DNA of 64,000 nucleotides from an uncultured Lachnospiraceae bacterium. Lineage in GTDB: Bacteria; Bacillota; Clostridia; Lachnospirales; Lachnospiraceae. The translations under genes were made by a program, and so were the position numbers. The DNA lies in the NCBI GenBank assembly GCA_947367855.1, contig CANBFE010000019.1, positions 1-64,000 of the forward strand, read 5' to 3'. Of this stretch, positions 27,305 through 36,538 are shown piece after piece (position 1 is the stretch's first letter; each line of letters opens with the position of its first letter). The notes beneath the pieces are model-generated. The model was not told the DNA's origin, searched no databases, and was given only the letters and a program-made list of their open reading frames with translations.

Positions 27305-28034
27305 AGAACCGGAGACCCTGATAGAAAGGATGCGGCTGGAATCCGACGCCGTGATCATCAATCAGTGTGACCGCCTGGGATATGAGGAGAGACAGCAGGG
27401 AGAGAGCCGTATCAGGTTTTATTCTTTTCCGGACAGGGGAGTGGGCAGAAGCCGCAACGAGGCCATTCTGCGGGCGGATGGCGATATCTGCCTGTTTTCG
27501 GACGGGGATATCGTATATGAGCCCGGGTATGCCGCGGCTGTGGAGGAGGAATTTTTTCACAATCCTGATGCAGATATGATACTTTTTAATGTTACCATAG
27601 AAGAGGCGCGCCGTACCTATCACATAACGGAACGGAAGAGGGTCCGCTGGTATAACTGCGGCAGATACGGGGCTGTGAGCTTTGCGGTGCGCAGGGAGAG
27701 TCTGCTTTCCTCCGGGGTAACCTTTTCCCTGCTGTTTGGCGGGGGCGCAAGGTATGGCAGCGGAGAGGACAGCCTGTTTTTAAAAGAGTTTATGGACAAG
27801 GGATATTCCGTATATACTGCCCCTGTGACCATTGCCAGGGAGGTCTCGGAGGGCTCCACCTGGTTTGCGGGATACAATGAGAAGTTTTTTCGGGACAGAG
27901 GGGTGCTGTACCGGCATCTGTATGGCAGACTGGCCGGAGTGATGGCCCTGCGCTTTCTGTTGGCGCACAGGGCCAGGCTGTGCAGTGAGGTGCCGCTTGG
28001 ACAGGCTTACCGGTGGATGAGGGCAGGAGACTGA
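27270..28034 (+). CDS. GT2-like glycosyltransferase
   Basis: A 254-residue protein of the GT-A fold: a short N-terminal strand (VQVLASVMNEE), VGRSRNEAILRADGDICLFSDGD-type nucleotide/metal region centred on SDGDIVY (about residues 76-82), and a GSGEDSLF motif (about 165) that supplies the usual ED catalytic pair. It is soluble and probably adds one sugar to the lipid-linked repeat unit. It overlaps the Wzz-like gene by 35 bases; AGAGGA precedes ATG 27270. Donor is unknown. Confidence 0.82.
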   Translation: MSVQVLASVMNEEPETLIERMRLESDAVIINQCDRLGYEERQQGESRIRFYSFPDRGVGRSRNEAILRADGDICLFSDGDIVYEPGYAAAVEEEFFHNPDADMILFNVTIEEARRTYHITERKRVRWYNCGRYGAVSFAVRRESLLSSGVTFSLLFGGGARYGSGEDSLFLKEFMDKGYSVYTAPVTIAREVSEGSTWFAGYNEKFFRDRGVLYRHLYGRLAGVMALRFLLAHRARLCSEVPLGQAYRWMRAGD

Positions 28035-28035
28035 T

Positions 28036-29166
28036 ATGGAGAGAAGCGCGTTGGTATATATCCTGCTGACTGCGGTGACTGTGGGACTGGCCCTGTTTGC
28101 GGACAACCGTGAATATGTGCCGGAGGCTGTCCGGGGAGGACGCCTTTTGGGCAGCTGTCCCTGCAGGCGGCAGCAGGCCAGAAACCGGATTGTGGCGTTT
28201 GCGGTGTACTGTCTGCTGACAGGGGTGTCGGCATGCCGTATCGCAGTTGGCAATGACTACTGGGTTTACAGGGATAATTTTAAGCTCATTATGCAGGGAC
28301 GCCATGTTTCGTCGGAATTTGGGTTTAATATTATCGTAAAATGGATTGAAGGGCTCTTCGGATACGATGAATATCTGTATGTGTTTGCCTTTTTCTCCAT
28401 TGTCACAGTGTTTTTCTTTGTGAAGGCTCTGTATGACCAGGGAAGTTATTTTGCCTTTTCCTTGTATCTGCTGATGACAGGCGGATACTATTTTAACAGT
28501 TTAAATTCCGTCAGGTATTATCTGGCCCTGGCCATGGCGCTTTTTTCCATGAAATATGTGCTGCGGGGGGAGTACGGAAAATTTGTTCTGGTGGTTCTGG
28601 CAGGGGCTATGTTCCACAAGTCCGTGCTGTTGGTGATTCCCGCTTATCTCACGGCCAGATTGCTGGCCGCTACGCCGTTAAAAAGATGGCATTACGCAGC
28701 GGGGGGCATCCTGTTGGGAAGCCTCTTTTTTGCCAGGGATCTCTACAAGGAAGTGATATTCTATTTTTATCCCTTTTACCGGAATTCTGCCTTTGACACA
28801 GGAGAACTTTCCTATTCCAATATATTGAAATGCGTGTGTGTGCTGGCTCTGTGCCTTGTCTGCTACAGACAGAGCCTGCAGGGAAATCCCAGGAGAAGGT
28901 TTTACTTTTTTCTGAATCTGTTCGGACTGACGGTGTACTGCTGCGGCTCCTTTATCCCGGAGGTATCCAGAGTGGGATATTACATGATTATCTCCCAGGT
29001 TTTTCTGATTCCGGAGCTTGTGGAGGGGATGCGGGAGAAGTGGCTGCGCAGATTCTGCAGGGCAGGAGTGGTATGTGCCTTTGGCGGTTATTTTCTGTTG
29101 CTGCTCAGGGGAATGTACGCAGTGGATATCCGTCTGCTGCCCTATCTCAACTGGATTTTTAACTGA
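28036..29166 (+). CDS. EpsG-like polysaccharide polymerase
   Basis: A 376-residue membrane protein with about ten hydrophobic segments. The conserved N-terminal feature of the EpsG family is visible (NDYWVYRDNF followed by FGFNIIVKWI), as is the NSVRYYLALAMALFS segment typical of these proteins. EpsG is thought to polymerise repeat units in Gram-positive exopolysaccharide clusters. It starts 1 base after the preceding stop. No separate Wzy-type gene was found in the window. Confidence 0.85.
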   Translation: MERSALVYILLTAVTVGLALFADNREYVPEAVRGGRLLGSCPCRRQQARNRIVAFAVYCLLTGVSACRIAVGNDYWVYRDNFKLIMQGRHVSSEFGFNIIVKWIEGLFGYDEYLYVFAFFSIVTVFFFVKALYDQGSYFAFSLYLLMTGGYYFNSLNSVRYYLALAMALFSMKYVLRGEYGKFVLVVLAGAMFHKSVLLVIPAYLTARLLAATPLKRWHYAAGGILLGSLFFARDLYKEVIFYFYPFYRNSAFDTGELSYSNILKCVCVLALCLVCYRQSLQGNPRRRFYFFLNLFGLTVYCCGSFIPEVSRVGYYMIISQVFLIPELVEGMREKWLRRFCRAGVVCAFGGYFLLLLRGMYAVDIRLLPYLNWIFN

Positions 29167-29198
29167 ATTTTCAGACAGGTTTTACAGAGGAGCGTTTC

Positions 29199-31730
29199 AT
29201 GAAGGTTTTATGGCTTTGCAATATTATGCTTCCCGCAGTGGCGCGGAAGTTAAACAGGGAAGCTTCCAATAAAGAGGGCTGGCTCAGCGGCCTTGCAGAC
29301 ATACTGCTGCGGCGCGGAGAGGAGAACGGCATCCGGCTGTATGTGGCATTTCCGGTGCAGGAGGGACCCGTTCCGGACGGCCTGGAGGTGGATTCCATGG
29401 TCTGCTACGGATTCCGGGAGGATGTGGCGCATGCAGAGAAATATGAGAAATCCCTGGAACCTGCCCTGAAAAAAATCGTCAATAAGGTGAAGCCGGATAT
29501 TGTGCACTGCTTTGGCACGGAATATGCCCATACCCTGGCCATGTGCAGGATTTTTCCCAGGAAGGGGAGAATCCTTGTGGGCCTTCAGGGGCTGTGCAGC
29601 CAGATTGCGGATGCCTATTATGCGAATCTTCCCGGGGATGTGATTCGCTCTGTCACGCTGCGGGATCTGCTGAGACAGGACAGTCTGAGGCAGCAGCAGG
29701 AGAAATTTGCGCTGCGGGGCAGCAGGGAGCGGGAGATCGTGGGTCTTGCCGGGAATCTGACCGGGCGCACTCCCTGGGACAGGATGCAGACCGGGAGATG
29801 GAATCCGGATGCCCGCTATTATACCATGAACGAGACCCTGCGTCCGGAATTCTATGAAGGAGTCTGGAGGGAGACGGAGTGCATTCCCCATTCCATCTTT
29901 TTAAGTCAGGGAGACTATCCCCTGAAAGGGCTGCATTACATGATACTTGCTCTGCCGCGCATTCTGGAAAAATATCCGGACGCAGCGGTATATGTGGCGG
30001 GAAACAGCCTTGTGGAGCATAAAACCTGGAAGCAGAAGCTGAAACTATCCGCCTACGGGAAATATCTGAGAAAGCTGCTGCGGGATACAGGAACAGAAGA
30101 CAAAGTGGTCTTCCTTGGCAAAATGAGCGGGGAGCAGATGCGGGACAGGTATTTGAAGAGCAGCCTTTTCGTGTGCCCCTCGTCCGTGGAAAATTCGCCC
30201 AATTCCCTGGGGGAGGCCATGCTTCTGGGAATGCCGTGCATCGCTGCCGCAGTGGGCGGCATTCCCGGCATATTTCAGGGGGGAGAGGACGGCATATTAT
30301 ACGAAGGTTTTGCCATGCCGGAAAGCGGCAGCCGGGAAGGGAGCGGGGAACTGGAACGAATCTCCGGGAACCTGGCCCGGGCGGTTCTGGAGATGTGGGG
30401 AAACCCGGAAATGCGGGAGGCCTGCTGCAGGAATGCGGCTCTCCATGCCCGGAAAACCCATGACAGGGATGTGAATTACCAAAGACTTCTGGAGATCTAC
30501 CGGGAGATGGCGGGACAGGAAGCCTCAATCGTTTTTGTGTCAAACTATATTAATCACCACCAGATTCCCTTCTGCAACGCCATGAACCGCCTCCTTAAGG
30601 GGAATTTTACCTTTGTGCAGACAGAACCCATGGAGGAGGAGCGGGTGCGGATGGGGTGGCATGAAGCCGAGAGACCGGAGTATGTCCGCCTGTTCTACCA
30701 GGAGGAGGAAGACTGCAGGAAGCTCATTGCCGACAGCGATGTGGTGCTGTTCGGGGGGACGGATGACGAAAGCTATATCCGGGAGCGGCTCAAAAGCGGG
30801 CTTCCTGTCATAAGGATCAGCGAGCGCCTGTATAAAACAGGGCAGTGGAAGGCTGTTTCCCCCAGGGGACTGGTGAAAAAATACAGGGATCACACCCGCT
30901 ACCGGAATGCCCCGGTATACCTTCTGTGCGCAGGCGGATATGTTGCTTCGGATTTTCATATTATCAAGTCCTATCCGGGGAAAATGTTCTGCTGGGGATA
31001 TTTTCCGGAAAAAAAGCGCTATAATGTGGAAGAACTTCTGGCCAGGAAAGGCTATGGAAAAGACAGGATTCCCTGCCTTCTCTGGGCGGGCAGGATGATT
31101 CACTGGAAACACCCGGAGCTTGCGCTTCAGACAGCCGGATATCTCAAAGAGAAAAATCTGCAGTTTCATATGGATATCATCGGGGACGGGGAGCTGCGGC
31201 CCCGTATGCAGGAGCTGGCGGAGCGTCTGGAACTGGGGGACTGTGTGACATTTCTGGGCTATCAGTCCCCGGAAGCAGTCCGGGGATATATGGAAAAGGC
31301 AGATATCTTTCTGTTTACCAGTGACAGGCAGGAGGGATGGGGGGCCGTGGCCAATGAGGCCATGAACAGCGCCTGCGTCCTGATTGCAGATCATATGATA
31401 GGGGCCGTGCCCTTTCTGGTTAAAAACGGCGGGAACGGGCTGGTGTATGAGGACGGAAAGGGCGAGCATCTGTTCTCCTTGACAGAAAGAGTGGTAAAAG
31501 ATAGAATCTATTGTAGGCAGTTGGCCAGAAAGGCCTATGAAACCATTGAAAAGGTGTGGAATGCAGAGAATGCCGCCGGACAGCTGCTGAAGCTGACGGA
31601 GGGGATTCTGGGAAGCGAGGCGGGGCCTGAGGAGGCCGGAAAGGCAGCCCCTGCGCTGCGCCCCTGCGCCCCTGCTCCGGCACTGTCTGAGCGGAAGACC
31701 GGAAAGAGGATACTTACATTATCGAGGTAA
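29199..31730 (+). CDS. tandem GT4 glycosyltransferase fusion
   Basis: An 843-residue protein made of two GT-B enzymes. Residues about 1-430 form a GT4 domain (LWLCNIMLPAVAR at the N-terminus, FLSQGDYPLKGLHYMI, and the donor-site stretch SSVENSPNSLGEAMLLGMP). Residues about 440-800 form a second GT4-like domain (FVSNYINHHQIPFCNAM, LLWAGRMIHWKHPELAL, TSDRQEGWGAVANEAMNS). The C-terminal 40 residues are low complexity. Each half has a complete donor-binding E-x7-E type region, so both may be active and add successive sugars. ATG 29199 has GAGGAG upstream. Confidence 0.88.
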   Translation: MKVLWLCNIMLPAVARKLNREASNKEGWLSGLADILLRRGEENGIRLYVAFPVQEGPVPDGLEVDSMVCYGFREDVAHAEKYEKSLEPALKKIVNKVKPDIVHCFGTEYAHTLAMCRIFPRKGRILVGLQGLCSQIADAYYANLPGDVIRSVTLRDLLRQDSLRQQQEKFALRGSREREIVGLAGNLTGRTPWDRMQTGRWNPDARYYTMNETLRPEFYEGVWRETECIPHSIFLSQGDYPLKGLHYMILALPRILEKYPDAAVYVAGNSLVEHKTWKQKLKLSAYGKYLRKLLRDTGTEDKVVFLGKMSGEQMRDRYLKSSLFVCPSSVENSPNSLGEAMLLGMPCIAAAVGGIPGIFQGGEDGILYEGFAMPESGSREGSGELERISGNLARAVLEMWGNPEMREACCRNAALHARKTHDRDVNYQRLLEIYREMAGQEASIVFVSNYINHHQIPFCNAMNRLLKGNFTFVQTEPMEEERVRMGWHEAERPEYVRLFYQEEEDCRKLIADSDVVLFGGTDDESYIRERLKSGLPVIRISERLYKTGQWKAVSPRGLVKKYRDHTRYRNAPVYLLCAGGYVASDFHIIKSYPGKMFCWGYFPEKKRYNVEELLARKGYGKDRIPCLLWAGRMIHWKHPELALQTAGYLKEKNLQFHMDIIGDGELRPRMQELAERLELGDCVTFLGYQSPEAVRGYMEKADIFLFTSDRQEGWGAVANEAMNSACVLIADHMIGAVPFLVKNGGNGLVYEDGKGEHLFSLTERVVKDRIYCRQLARKAYETIEKVWNAENAAGQLLKLTEGILGSEAGPEEAGKAAPALRPCAPAPALSERKTGKRILTLSR

Positions 31731-31734
31731 TGCC

Positions 31735-32727
31735 ATGAAGGATTCACCATTGATCACAGTCATTGTTCCGATCTACAATATTCTGGAATACCTGCCCAGA
31801 TGTGTCCGTTCCATCACGGCACAGACCTATCGGAATCTGGAGATCCTCCTTGTGGACGACGGCTCCACGGACGGTACGGGAGAGTTATGCGACAGCCTGG
31901 GGGAGGAAGACGGACGAATCCGGGTATTTCATAAGGAAAACGGAGGCTCGTCCTCGGCCAGAAACCTTGCCCTGAAGCATGCCTCCGGAGAATATGTGGG
32001 ATTTGTGGACAGCGATGACTACATCGATCCCGACATGTATGAAAGGCTGATGTGGGGGATTCGGACCTTCCGGACTCCGGCAGCGCAGGTGGCAAGGGAT
32101 GAGACGGATGCAGAGGGAAAACGTCTGCCGGATATCTGCGTGCCGCCCGGGGAGCCTGTGGTGACGCAGAGCGGAGAGTTTCTGCGGGAGCTGCTGCTTC
32201 ACCGGGGTGACTGTTCCTTCTGCACGAAGCTGATCCGCAGGGATCTGTTTCCGGAGGATGCCTTTCCGGTGGGAAAGCTGAACGAAGATTTCTTCCTTCT
32301 GGTGCGGATGCTTCCTGATATGGAGAGAATCCTTTCCCTCCCCTGGCAGTCCTATCATGTATTTTACCGGATCGGTAGTAATTCGCGCAGGGCGGATAAG
32401 GGGGATTTTTCCAGGGTGTATGCAGACTGTGTGGAAAACGCGGACTTTGTGGGGGCCCTTGTGGAAAGGGAGTATCCGGATCTGGAACAGACTGCCTTTC
32501 GGTTCGGGGTTTTCCAGCGGTTGGAGTATCTGCTGCACATTCCCATTTCCCAGATGGAGAGGGAGAACGGGACCTATAAAGGGATCGTGGCGTATCTGCG
32601 GAGGAACTGGTTCAGATCTATGAAGAACCCTGTTTTGACAGGAAAGAACAAGCTGTATCACACTCTGTTTGCCATATCTCCAAGAGGGATCCGGAAGCTG
32701 CACGCAAAGTGGCGCCTTCGGGAATAA
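31735..32727 (+). CDS. GT2 family glycosyltransferase
   Basis: A 330-residue GT2 enzyme: ITVIVPIYNILEYLPRCV, LLVDDGSTDGTGELCD, GGSSSARNLALKHASGEYVG-type segment, and the metal-binding VDSDDYIDPDMYE (about residues 89-101). It resembles CpsI/EpsJ-type chain-building enzymes. The catalytic-side NEDFFL motif lies near residue 182. It begins 4 bases after the tandem GT4 gene, inside the same operon, and is the last gene of the first EPS block; a possible promoter follows. Confidence 0.9.
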   Translation: MKDSPLITVIVPIYNILEYLPRCVRSITAQTYRNLEILLVDDGSTDGTGELCDSLGEEDGRIRVFHKENGGSSSARNLALKHASGEYVGFVDSDDYIDPDMYERLMWGIRTFRTPAAQVARDETDAEGKRLPDICVPPGEPVVTQSGEFLRELLLHRGDCSFCTKLIRRDLFPEDAFPVGKLNEDFFLLVRMLPDMERILSLPWQSYHVFYRIGSNSRRADKGDFSRVYADCVENADFVGALVEREYPDLEQTAFRFGVFQRLEYLLHIPISQMERENGTYKGIVAYLRRNWFRSMKNPVLTGKNKLYHTLFAISPRGIRKLHAKWRLRE

Positions 32728-32751
32728 GGAATCAGGGTGGAAAAAAGTACC

Positions 32752-32782
32752 TCGACAAATTAAAAAAAATATATGTTATGAT
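32752..32782 (+). promoter_or_regulatory. possible promoter for the glucosaminidase-like gene
   Basis: TCGACA (32752-32757), a long A-rich 19-base gap and TATGAT (32777-32782), 65 bases before the next gene. Gap is longer than ideal. Confidence 0.35.
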
Positions 32783-32847
32783 GGCTTACGCAGAGGAAGG
32801 CGGACAGGTTCCGGGGGGAACGGTCTGCAGAAAGGCATGGTACAGAG

Positions 32848-35280
32848 ATGAAAAAAATTGTAAAAGGCATGTGCGGAGTATTGGCGGCAGCCGCTCTGCT
32901 TGGAGCCGACATCCAATGGCCTGTGCCGTTTGTGTCGGCAGAGGAGACACTGGATATATCCGTGCGGGAAAGCGGGGAACCGGAAGAGGGTGCGGAAAGC
33001 GGGGAACCGGAAGCGAGTACGGGAACCGGGGAACCGGAACAGAGTGCGGAAAGCGGGGAACCGGAACAGAGTGCGGAAAGCGGGGAACCGGAAGCGGGTA
33101 CGGAAAACGGAGAGCAGGCAGGCTTCTCTGGTGAGGAAACGGAAGAAGAGGCAGGAGAAACTGTCTCCGGCGGGGAAGAGGAAAAGGAGCCGGAGAATTC
33201 CTGGAAGCGCACATCAGGATCCATGGATGGGGACTCTGCCCTGTGGATTGAGGAGGCAGGGGAGATTCTGGCGCAGATTGCGGCAGAGAGGGATATTATG
33301 GCGCTGGTGTACTTAAGCGACGAATATCCCATCCGCACACAGCCCTCCATGGACAGCGGTGTGGAAACCACTGTTCTCAGCGGACAGACAGTGAATATCA
33401 TGGACGTCTATGTGGAGGATGAGGGGGAGATCTGGTATTATGTAAAACTGGACCGCAGCACCGGGGCATTGTACGGGTATGTTCCCCGTACTTATCTGGC
33501 CTGTGCGGATTCCCGTTTTCTGGAGTGGGAGGAGCAGTATGGGATGAATCCGGAAGCCTCTGCCTACACGGTGGATGCGGAGGGACTTACGGTGTATCCG
33601 GATATCGAACAGTTTCCGGAGAGCTACCGTCCGGCCCTTCTGGAATTGAAAAAGAAGCATCCCAACTGGACATTTGCCAAAATGAATACCACTCTTGACT
33701 GGCAGATCTCCATTGACAAGGAGCTGCAGGGAGGAAAGAGCCTTGTGTACAAAACCCTCCCGGACTGGGCCAAGAACGGCCTGTATGATACCGGCAACTG
33801 GTATTATGCTTCCAGGGCGGCCCTGGAGATGTACATGGATCCCAGGAACAGCCTGACGGAAAATGCCATATTCCAGTTTGAGCAGCTGACTTACAATGAG
33901 GCATATCATACCCTGGATGCGGTGAGCAGGTTCCTGAAAAATACCTTCATGACAGACAATGACGGAAAACTGGCGCCGGGAAGCAATTCCACCTATGCAA
34001 GTCTCTTCTGGGAGATCGGCAGGGAGGAGGGACGCAAGGTGAGTCCCTTTCATCTGGCAGCAAGGGTGCTGCAGGAGCAGGGCTCCGGAACATCTTCCCT
34101 GATTTCCGGCAATTATCCGGGATATGAAGGATATTACAATTATTTTAACGTGGGCGCCACGGGTCAGACCAATGAGCAGGTTATCACAAGCGGACTGAAA
34201 TACGCAAGGGACCACGGATGGGACAGTGTGGAGAAGGCTCTCCGCGGCGGTGCTGATTTTATCTCCGCCAACTATATCAAGCGGGCGCAGGATACCCTGT
34301 ATCTGCAGAAATTCAATGTTAACCCTCCGGGAACGCCCAATGCATATGAGACCTACACGCACCAGTACATGCAGAATATTACGGCGCCCACAACGGAAGG
34401 CCTGAGCATCAAAAAGCTTTACGAAGGGGCAGGCGCACTTGATAATACATTTGTCTTCAAAATTCCGGTCTATGAGAATATGCCCGGAGAGCCTGGCGGG
34501 GTGCCTTCCGTTTCCACGGAGGTGGTGCTTGCGCTGCCGGAAGGATACATGGATTCTGTCGTATGGCTGGACGGGGTGGCTTATCAGGGACAGCAGAGAG
34601 AGGGCGGCCTGGCGGTTACAGCGCCTGACGGCAGCGCGCGGACCGCTGTGGTTTACAGGTACAATGAAAACGGTGTTCCCGTGGGGATGTATGTATGGAG
34701 CCTGAGCCACAACGGAACCGTCTATACCGCGACGGCGCAGCCGGGGCTTCAGGATCTGCTGACCTATCATGGTTTTTCCATCCGTGTCACGGGAAAAACC
34801 GGAATCCGGTTTAAGTCCGGGATCTCTGCCGAGCTGCGGGGAAGACTTCTGACCCAGGGAGTGGACGGATATACTCTGAAGGAATACGGCACTCTGGTGA
34901 CCAACAATGCCAATCTGAGCCAGTATCCCATGATTAAGGGAGGGACCAAGATTGCAGGGGGCATCTCCTACGGAATGAATGCCAACGGAGTCATGCAGGA
35001 TGTGATTTTTGAGACAGTGGAAGGAAGACACCGCTTTACTTCCGTATTGGTGGGACTTCCGGTAGAACAATATAAGACGGAATTTGCCTTCAGAAGCTAT
35101 GCCGTGCTGAACAATGGCGGCGTGGAGACTGTGGTGTACGGGCCTGTGGTTGCCAGAAGCATTTATTCCCTGGCGCAGCAGCTTATAGCGCAGGGTGTAT
35201 ATGAGAATGGCTCGGAGGCGGATGCTTTTTTGAAGAAACTTGTCAGCGATGCGGACAACCTGGCCGTCCAGGCGCAGTAA
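32848..35280 (+). CDS. secreted SH3/glucosaminidase-like cell-wall protein
   Basis: An 810-residue exported protein. Order: signal peptide (about 1-31), Glu/Pro/Ser-rich repeats (about 41-91), acidic linker, an SH3-like domain (about 155-225, with YPIRTQPSMDSG), an N-acetylglucosaminidase-like domain (about 250-520, with HPNWTF, a Tyr-rich NGLYDTGNWYYAS segment, the LQEQGSG that should hold the catalytic Glu, and YYNYFNVGA), and a 250-residue C-terminal domain with TGIRFKSGIS, KEYGTLV and FAFRSYAV. Glucosaminidase domains of this type cut the glycan strands of peptidoglycan. It sits between EPS transferase genes and a lipoprotein gene and may open the wall for polymer export or anchoring (inference). 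Confidence 0.85.
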   Translation: MKKIVKGMCGVLAAAALLGADIQWPVPFVSAEETLDISVRESGEPEEGAESGEPEASTGTGEPEQSAESGEPEQSAESGEPEAGTENGEQAGFSGEETEEEAGETVSGGEEEKEPENSWKRTSGSMDGDSALWIEEAGEILAQIAAERDIMALVYLSDEYPIRTQPSMDSGVETTVLSGQTVNIMDVYVEDEGEIWYYVKLDRSTGALYGYVPRTYLACADSRFLEWEEQYGMNPEASAYTVDAEGLTVYPDIEQFPESYRPALLELKKKHPNWTFAKMNTTLDWQISIDKELQGGKSLVYKTLPDWAKNGLYDTGNWYYASRAALEMYMDPRNSLTENAIFQFEQLTYNEAYHTLDAVSRFLKNTFMTDNDGKLAPGSNSTYASLFWEIGREEGRKVSPFHLAARVLQEQGSGTSSLISGNYPGYEGYYNYFNVGATGQTNEQVITSGLKYARDHGWDSVEKALRGGADFISANYIKRAQDTLYLQKFNVNPPGTPNAYETYTHQYMQNITAPTTEGLSIKKLYEGAGALDNTFVFKIPVYENMPGEPGGVPSVSTEVVLALPEGYMDSVVWLDGVAYQGQQREGGLAVTAPDGSARTAVVYRYNENGVPVGMYVWSLSHNGTVYTATAQPGLQDLLTYHGFSIRVTGKTGIRFKSGISAELRGRLLTQGVDGYTLKEYGTLVTNNANLSQYPMIKGGTKIAGGISYGMNANGVMQDVIFETVEGRHRFTSVLVGLPVEQYKTEFAFRSYAVLNNGGVETVVYGPVVARSIYSLAQQLIAQGVYENGSEADAFLKKLVSDADNLAVQAQ
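32968..33102 (+). repeat. five tandem 27-base repeats in the glucosaminidase-like gene
   Basis: Five in-frame 27-base units, nearly identical, encode a nine-residue pattern ESGEPE-x-x-(A/T). Units start at 32968, 32995, 33022, 33049 and 33076; a decayed sixth follows. They encode an acidic wall-spanning linker and could change copy number by slippage. Confidence 0.92.
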
Positions 35281-35338
35281 GGGAAGATACGCGCCGGGGG
35301 CATGAGAGACCGGTGCAGGGAGAAACAGGAGGATAGTT

Positions 35339-36367
35339 ATGAAAAACAGATGGAGATACTGTGTGGCCGTATGTCTTCTGACGTCAGCCGTGCTGGCAGG
35401 ATGCGGGGATGGAAGCGGAGAAGGCGCGGCGGACAGAAGTATTGAAGTATTGGAACCCGTGGATCTGACATCGGAGCCGGAAGAAACTCCGGATGTCCGG
35501 GAGTCGGAGTCTGCCCAGGAACCGGATGCAGGGGAAATGGTAGCAGTCGTTGGTATGGGCATAGGGGAAACGGAAATGGAGCCGGCAGTCCGGGAGGCAA
35601 TGGAGACCCTGCTGCAGAACCTGGAGCTTCCGGAGTACCTTGGGGAAGCCATTCATATGGTGAGCAGCCCGGAATGGTTTGAGACCATGGCAAAAACCGT
35701 CTATGAAGGCTGCCGGAGCTACAGTCTGCAGAGATCGGGGCAGACGCTGCTGTCCGCGCAGGTGGGCTATGATGTGGAGGACAAGCCATACATCAATGTC
35801 TGCTATCAGAAGGACACGGGAGAGCTGCTGCTGCTGAAACAGGCCAGGGGGGTTACCTGGCTGCTTCAGACCACAATTGCAGACGGAGCCTACAATGGAG
35901 CCTTTGAGAAATGGCAGATCAACAGCGAGACGGGATATATTAAGAAGGAGACAGGAACTTACGCAAATGGTATTAAGGTAGGAGAATACACGAAATCCGA
36001 GTATACGGGAAGCGCCGGGGATGCATTTGATCTGTGGACAAATCGGGAAAATTTTGAGTATAAGACCGAAGTTGTGACATATGACGAGCAGGGAGAGGTT
36101 GCGGCAACTCCCACACCGGAACCTACAACGAAGCCTACCCAGAAGCCCGCATCCACGCCAAAACCTACCCAGAAGCCTACTGAGGCACCTACCCAGAAGC
36201 CTGCAGAGAATCCGACGCAGGCTCCTCAGCCGGACCCCACGCCTCAGCCTACTCCGCAACCCACCCCGGTACCAACACCGGAACCTACGCCGGAGCCTAC
36301 CCCGGAGCCCACTCCGGTACCTTCCGAGGGGGATACGGATATAGACTGGTCGCCTGATATTATGTAA
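35339..36367 (+). CDS. lipoprotein with Pro/Thr-rich C-terminal tail
   Basis: A 342-residue lipoprotein of unknown function. The signal peptide ends with lipobox VLAGC (Cys about residue 22). Residues about 25-75 are acidic linker; about 75-250 form a compact domain with LGEAIHMVSSPEWFETM and a GTYANGIKVGEYTKSEY stretch that looks like beta repeats; about 255-330 is a PTPEP/PTQKP-rich spacer that would extend through the wall. AGGAGGATAGTT gives a strong start. It directly follows the glucosaminidase-like gene and is probably cotranscribed with it. A hairpin terminator follows. Confidence 0.8.
   Translation: MKNRWRYCVAVCLLTSAVLAGCGDGSGEGAADRSIEVLEPVDLTSEPEETPDVRESESAQEPDAGEMVAVVGMGIGETEMEPAVREAMETLLQNLELPEYLGEAIHMVSSPEWFETMAKTVYEGCRSYSLQRSGQTLLSAQVGYDVEDKPYINVCYQKDTGELLLLKQARGVTWLLQTTIADGAYNGAFEKWQINSETGYIKKETGTYANGIKVGEYTKSEYTGSAGDAFDLWTNRENFEYKTEVVTYDEQGEVAATPTPEPTTKPTQKPASTPKPTQKPTEAPTQKPAENPTQAPQPDPTPQPTPQPTPVPTPEPTPEPTPEPTPVPSEGDTDIDWSPDIM
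36107..36330 (+). repeat. Pro/Thr codon repeats in the lipoprotein gene
   Basis: Degenerate six- to twelve-base repeats encode PTPEP, PTQKP and PQPTPQ units. These form a rigid spacer at the C-terminus. They are protein-level low complexity, not a CRISPR or mobile element. Confidence 0.8.
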
Positions 36368-36376
36368 AGAAAAGAA

Positions 36377-36418
36377 ACAAGGGGCTGTACACCTGTTACT
36401 GGTGCGACAGCCCCTTGT
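36377..36418 (+). terminator. terminator hairpin after the lipoprotein gene
   Basis: ACAAGGGGCTGT (36377-36388) pairs perfectly with ACAGCCCCTTGT (36407-36418); within the loop CACC can pair with GGTG. It is followed by an AT-rich stretch rather than a pure T tract. Confidence 0.65.
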
Positions 36419-36459
36419 ATAAATATTTGGAAAACTGCAGAGAATTGAATAGAAGGTTG

Positions 36460-36488
36460 TTGAAAATCAGGGCAGAGTATAGTAAGAT
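36460..36488 (+). promoter_or_regulatory. promoter for the pseB-like gene
   Basis: TTGAAA (36460-36465), 17 bases, TAAGAT (36483-36488). An 11-base string covering the -10 (36479-36489) is repeated exactly at the BlaI-type gene promoter (37578-37588). Confidence 0.55.
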
Positions 36489-36538
36489 AGTAAGGAAATG
36501 TTTTTTACACCGGAATTTTCTACAGAAAGGGAAACAAA

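Noticed and set aside
32968..33120. Regular repeats that might suggest a CRISPR array
   Set aside because: Repeats are contiguous without spacers, in frame and inside a coding sequence; a protein-level tandem repeat.
33313..35652. A 779-codon minus-strand frame opposite the glucosaminidase-like gene
   Set aside because: Overlaps a clearly coding plus-strand gene with signal peptide and domains; antisense shadow.
36081..36344. An Arg/Ser/Pro-rich 87-codon frame inside the lipoprotein gene
   Set aside because: It is the out-of-frame reading of Pro/Thr repeat codons.
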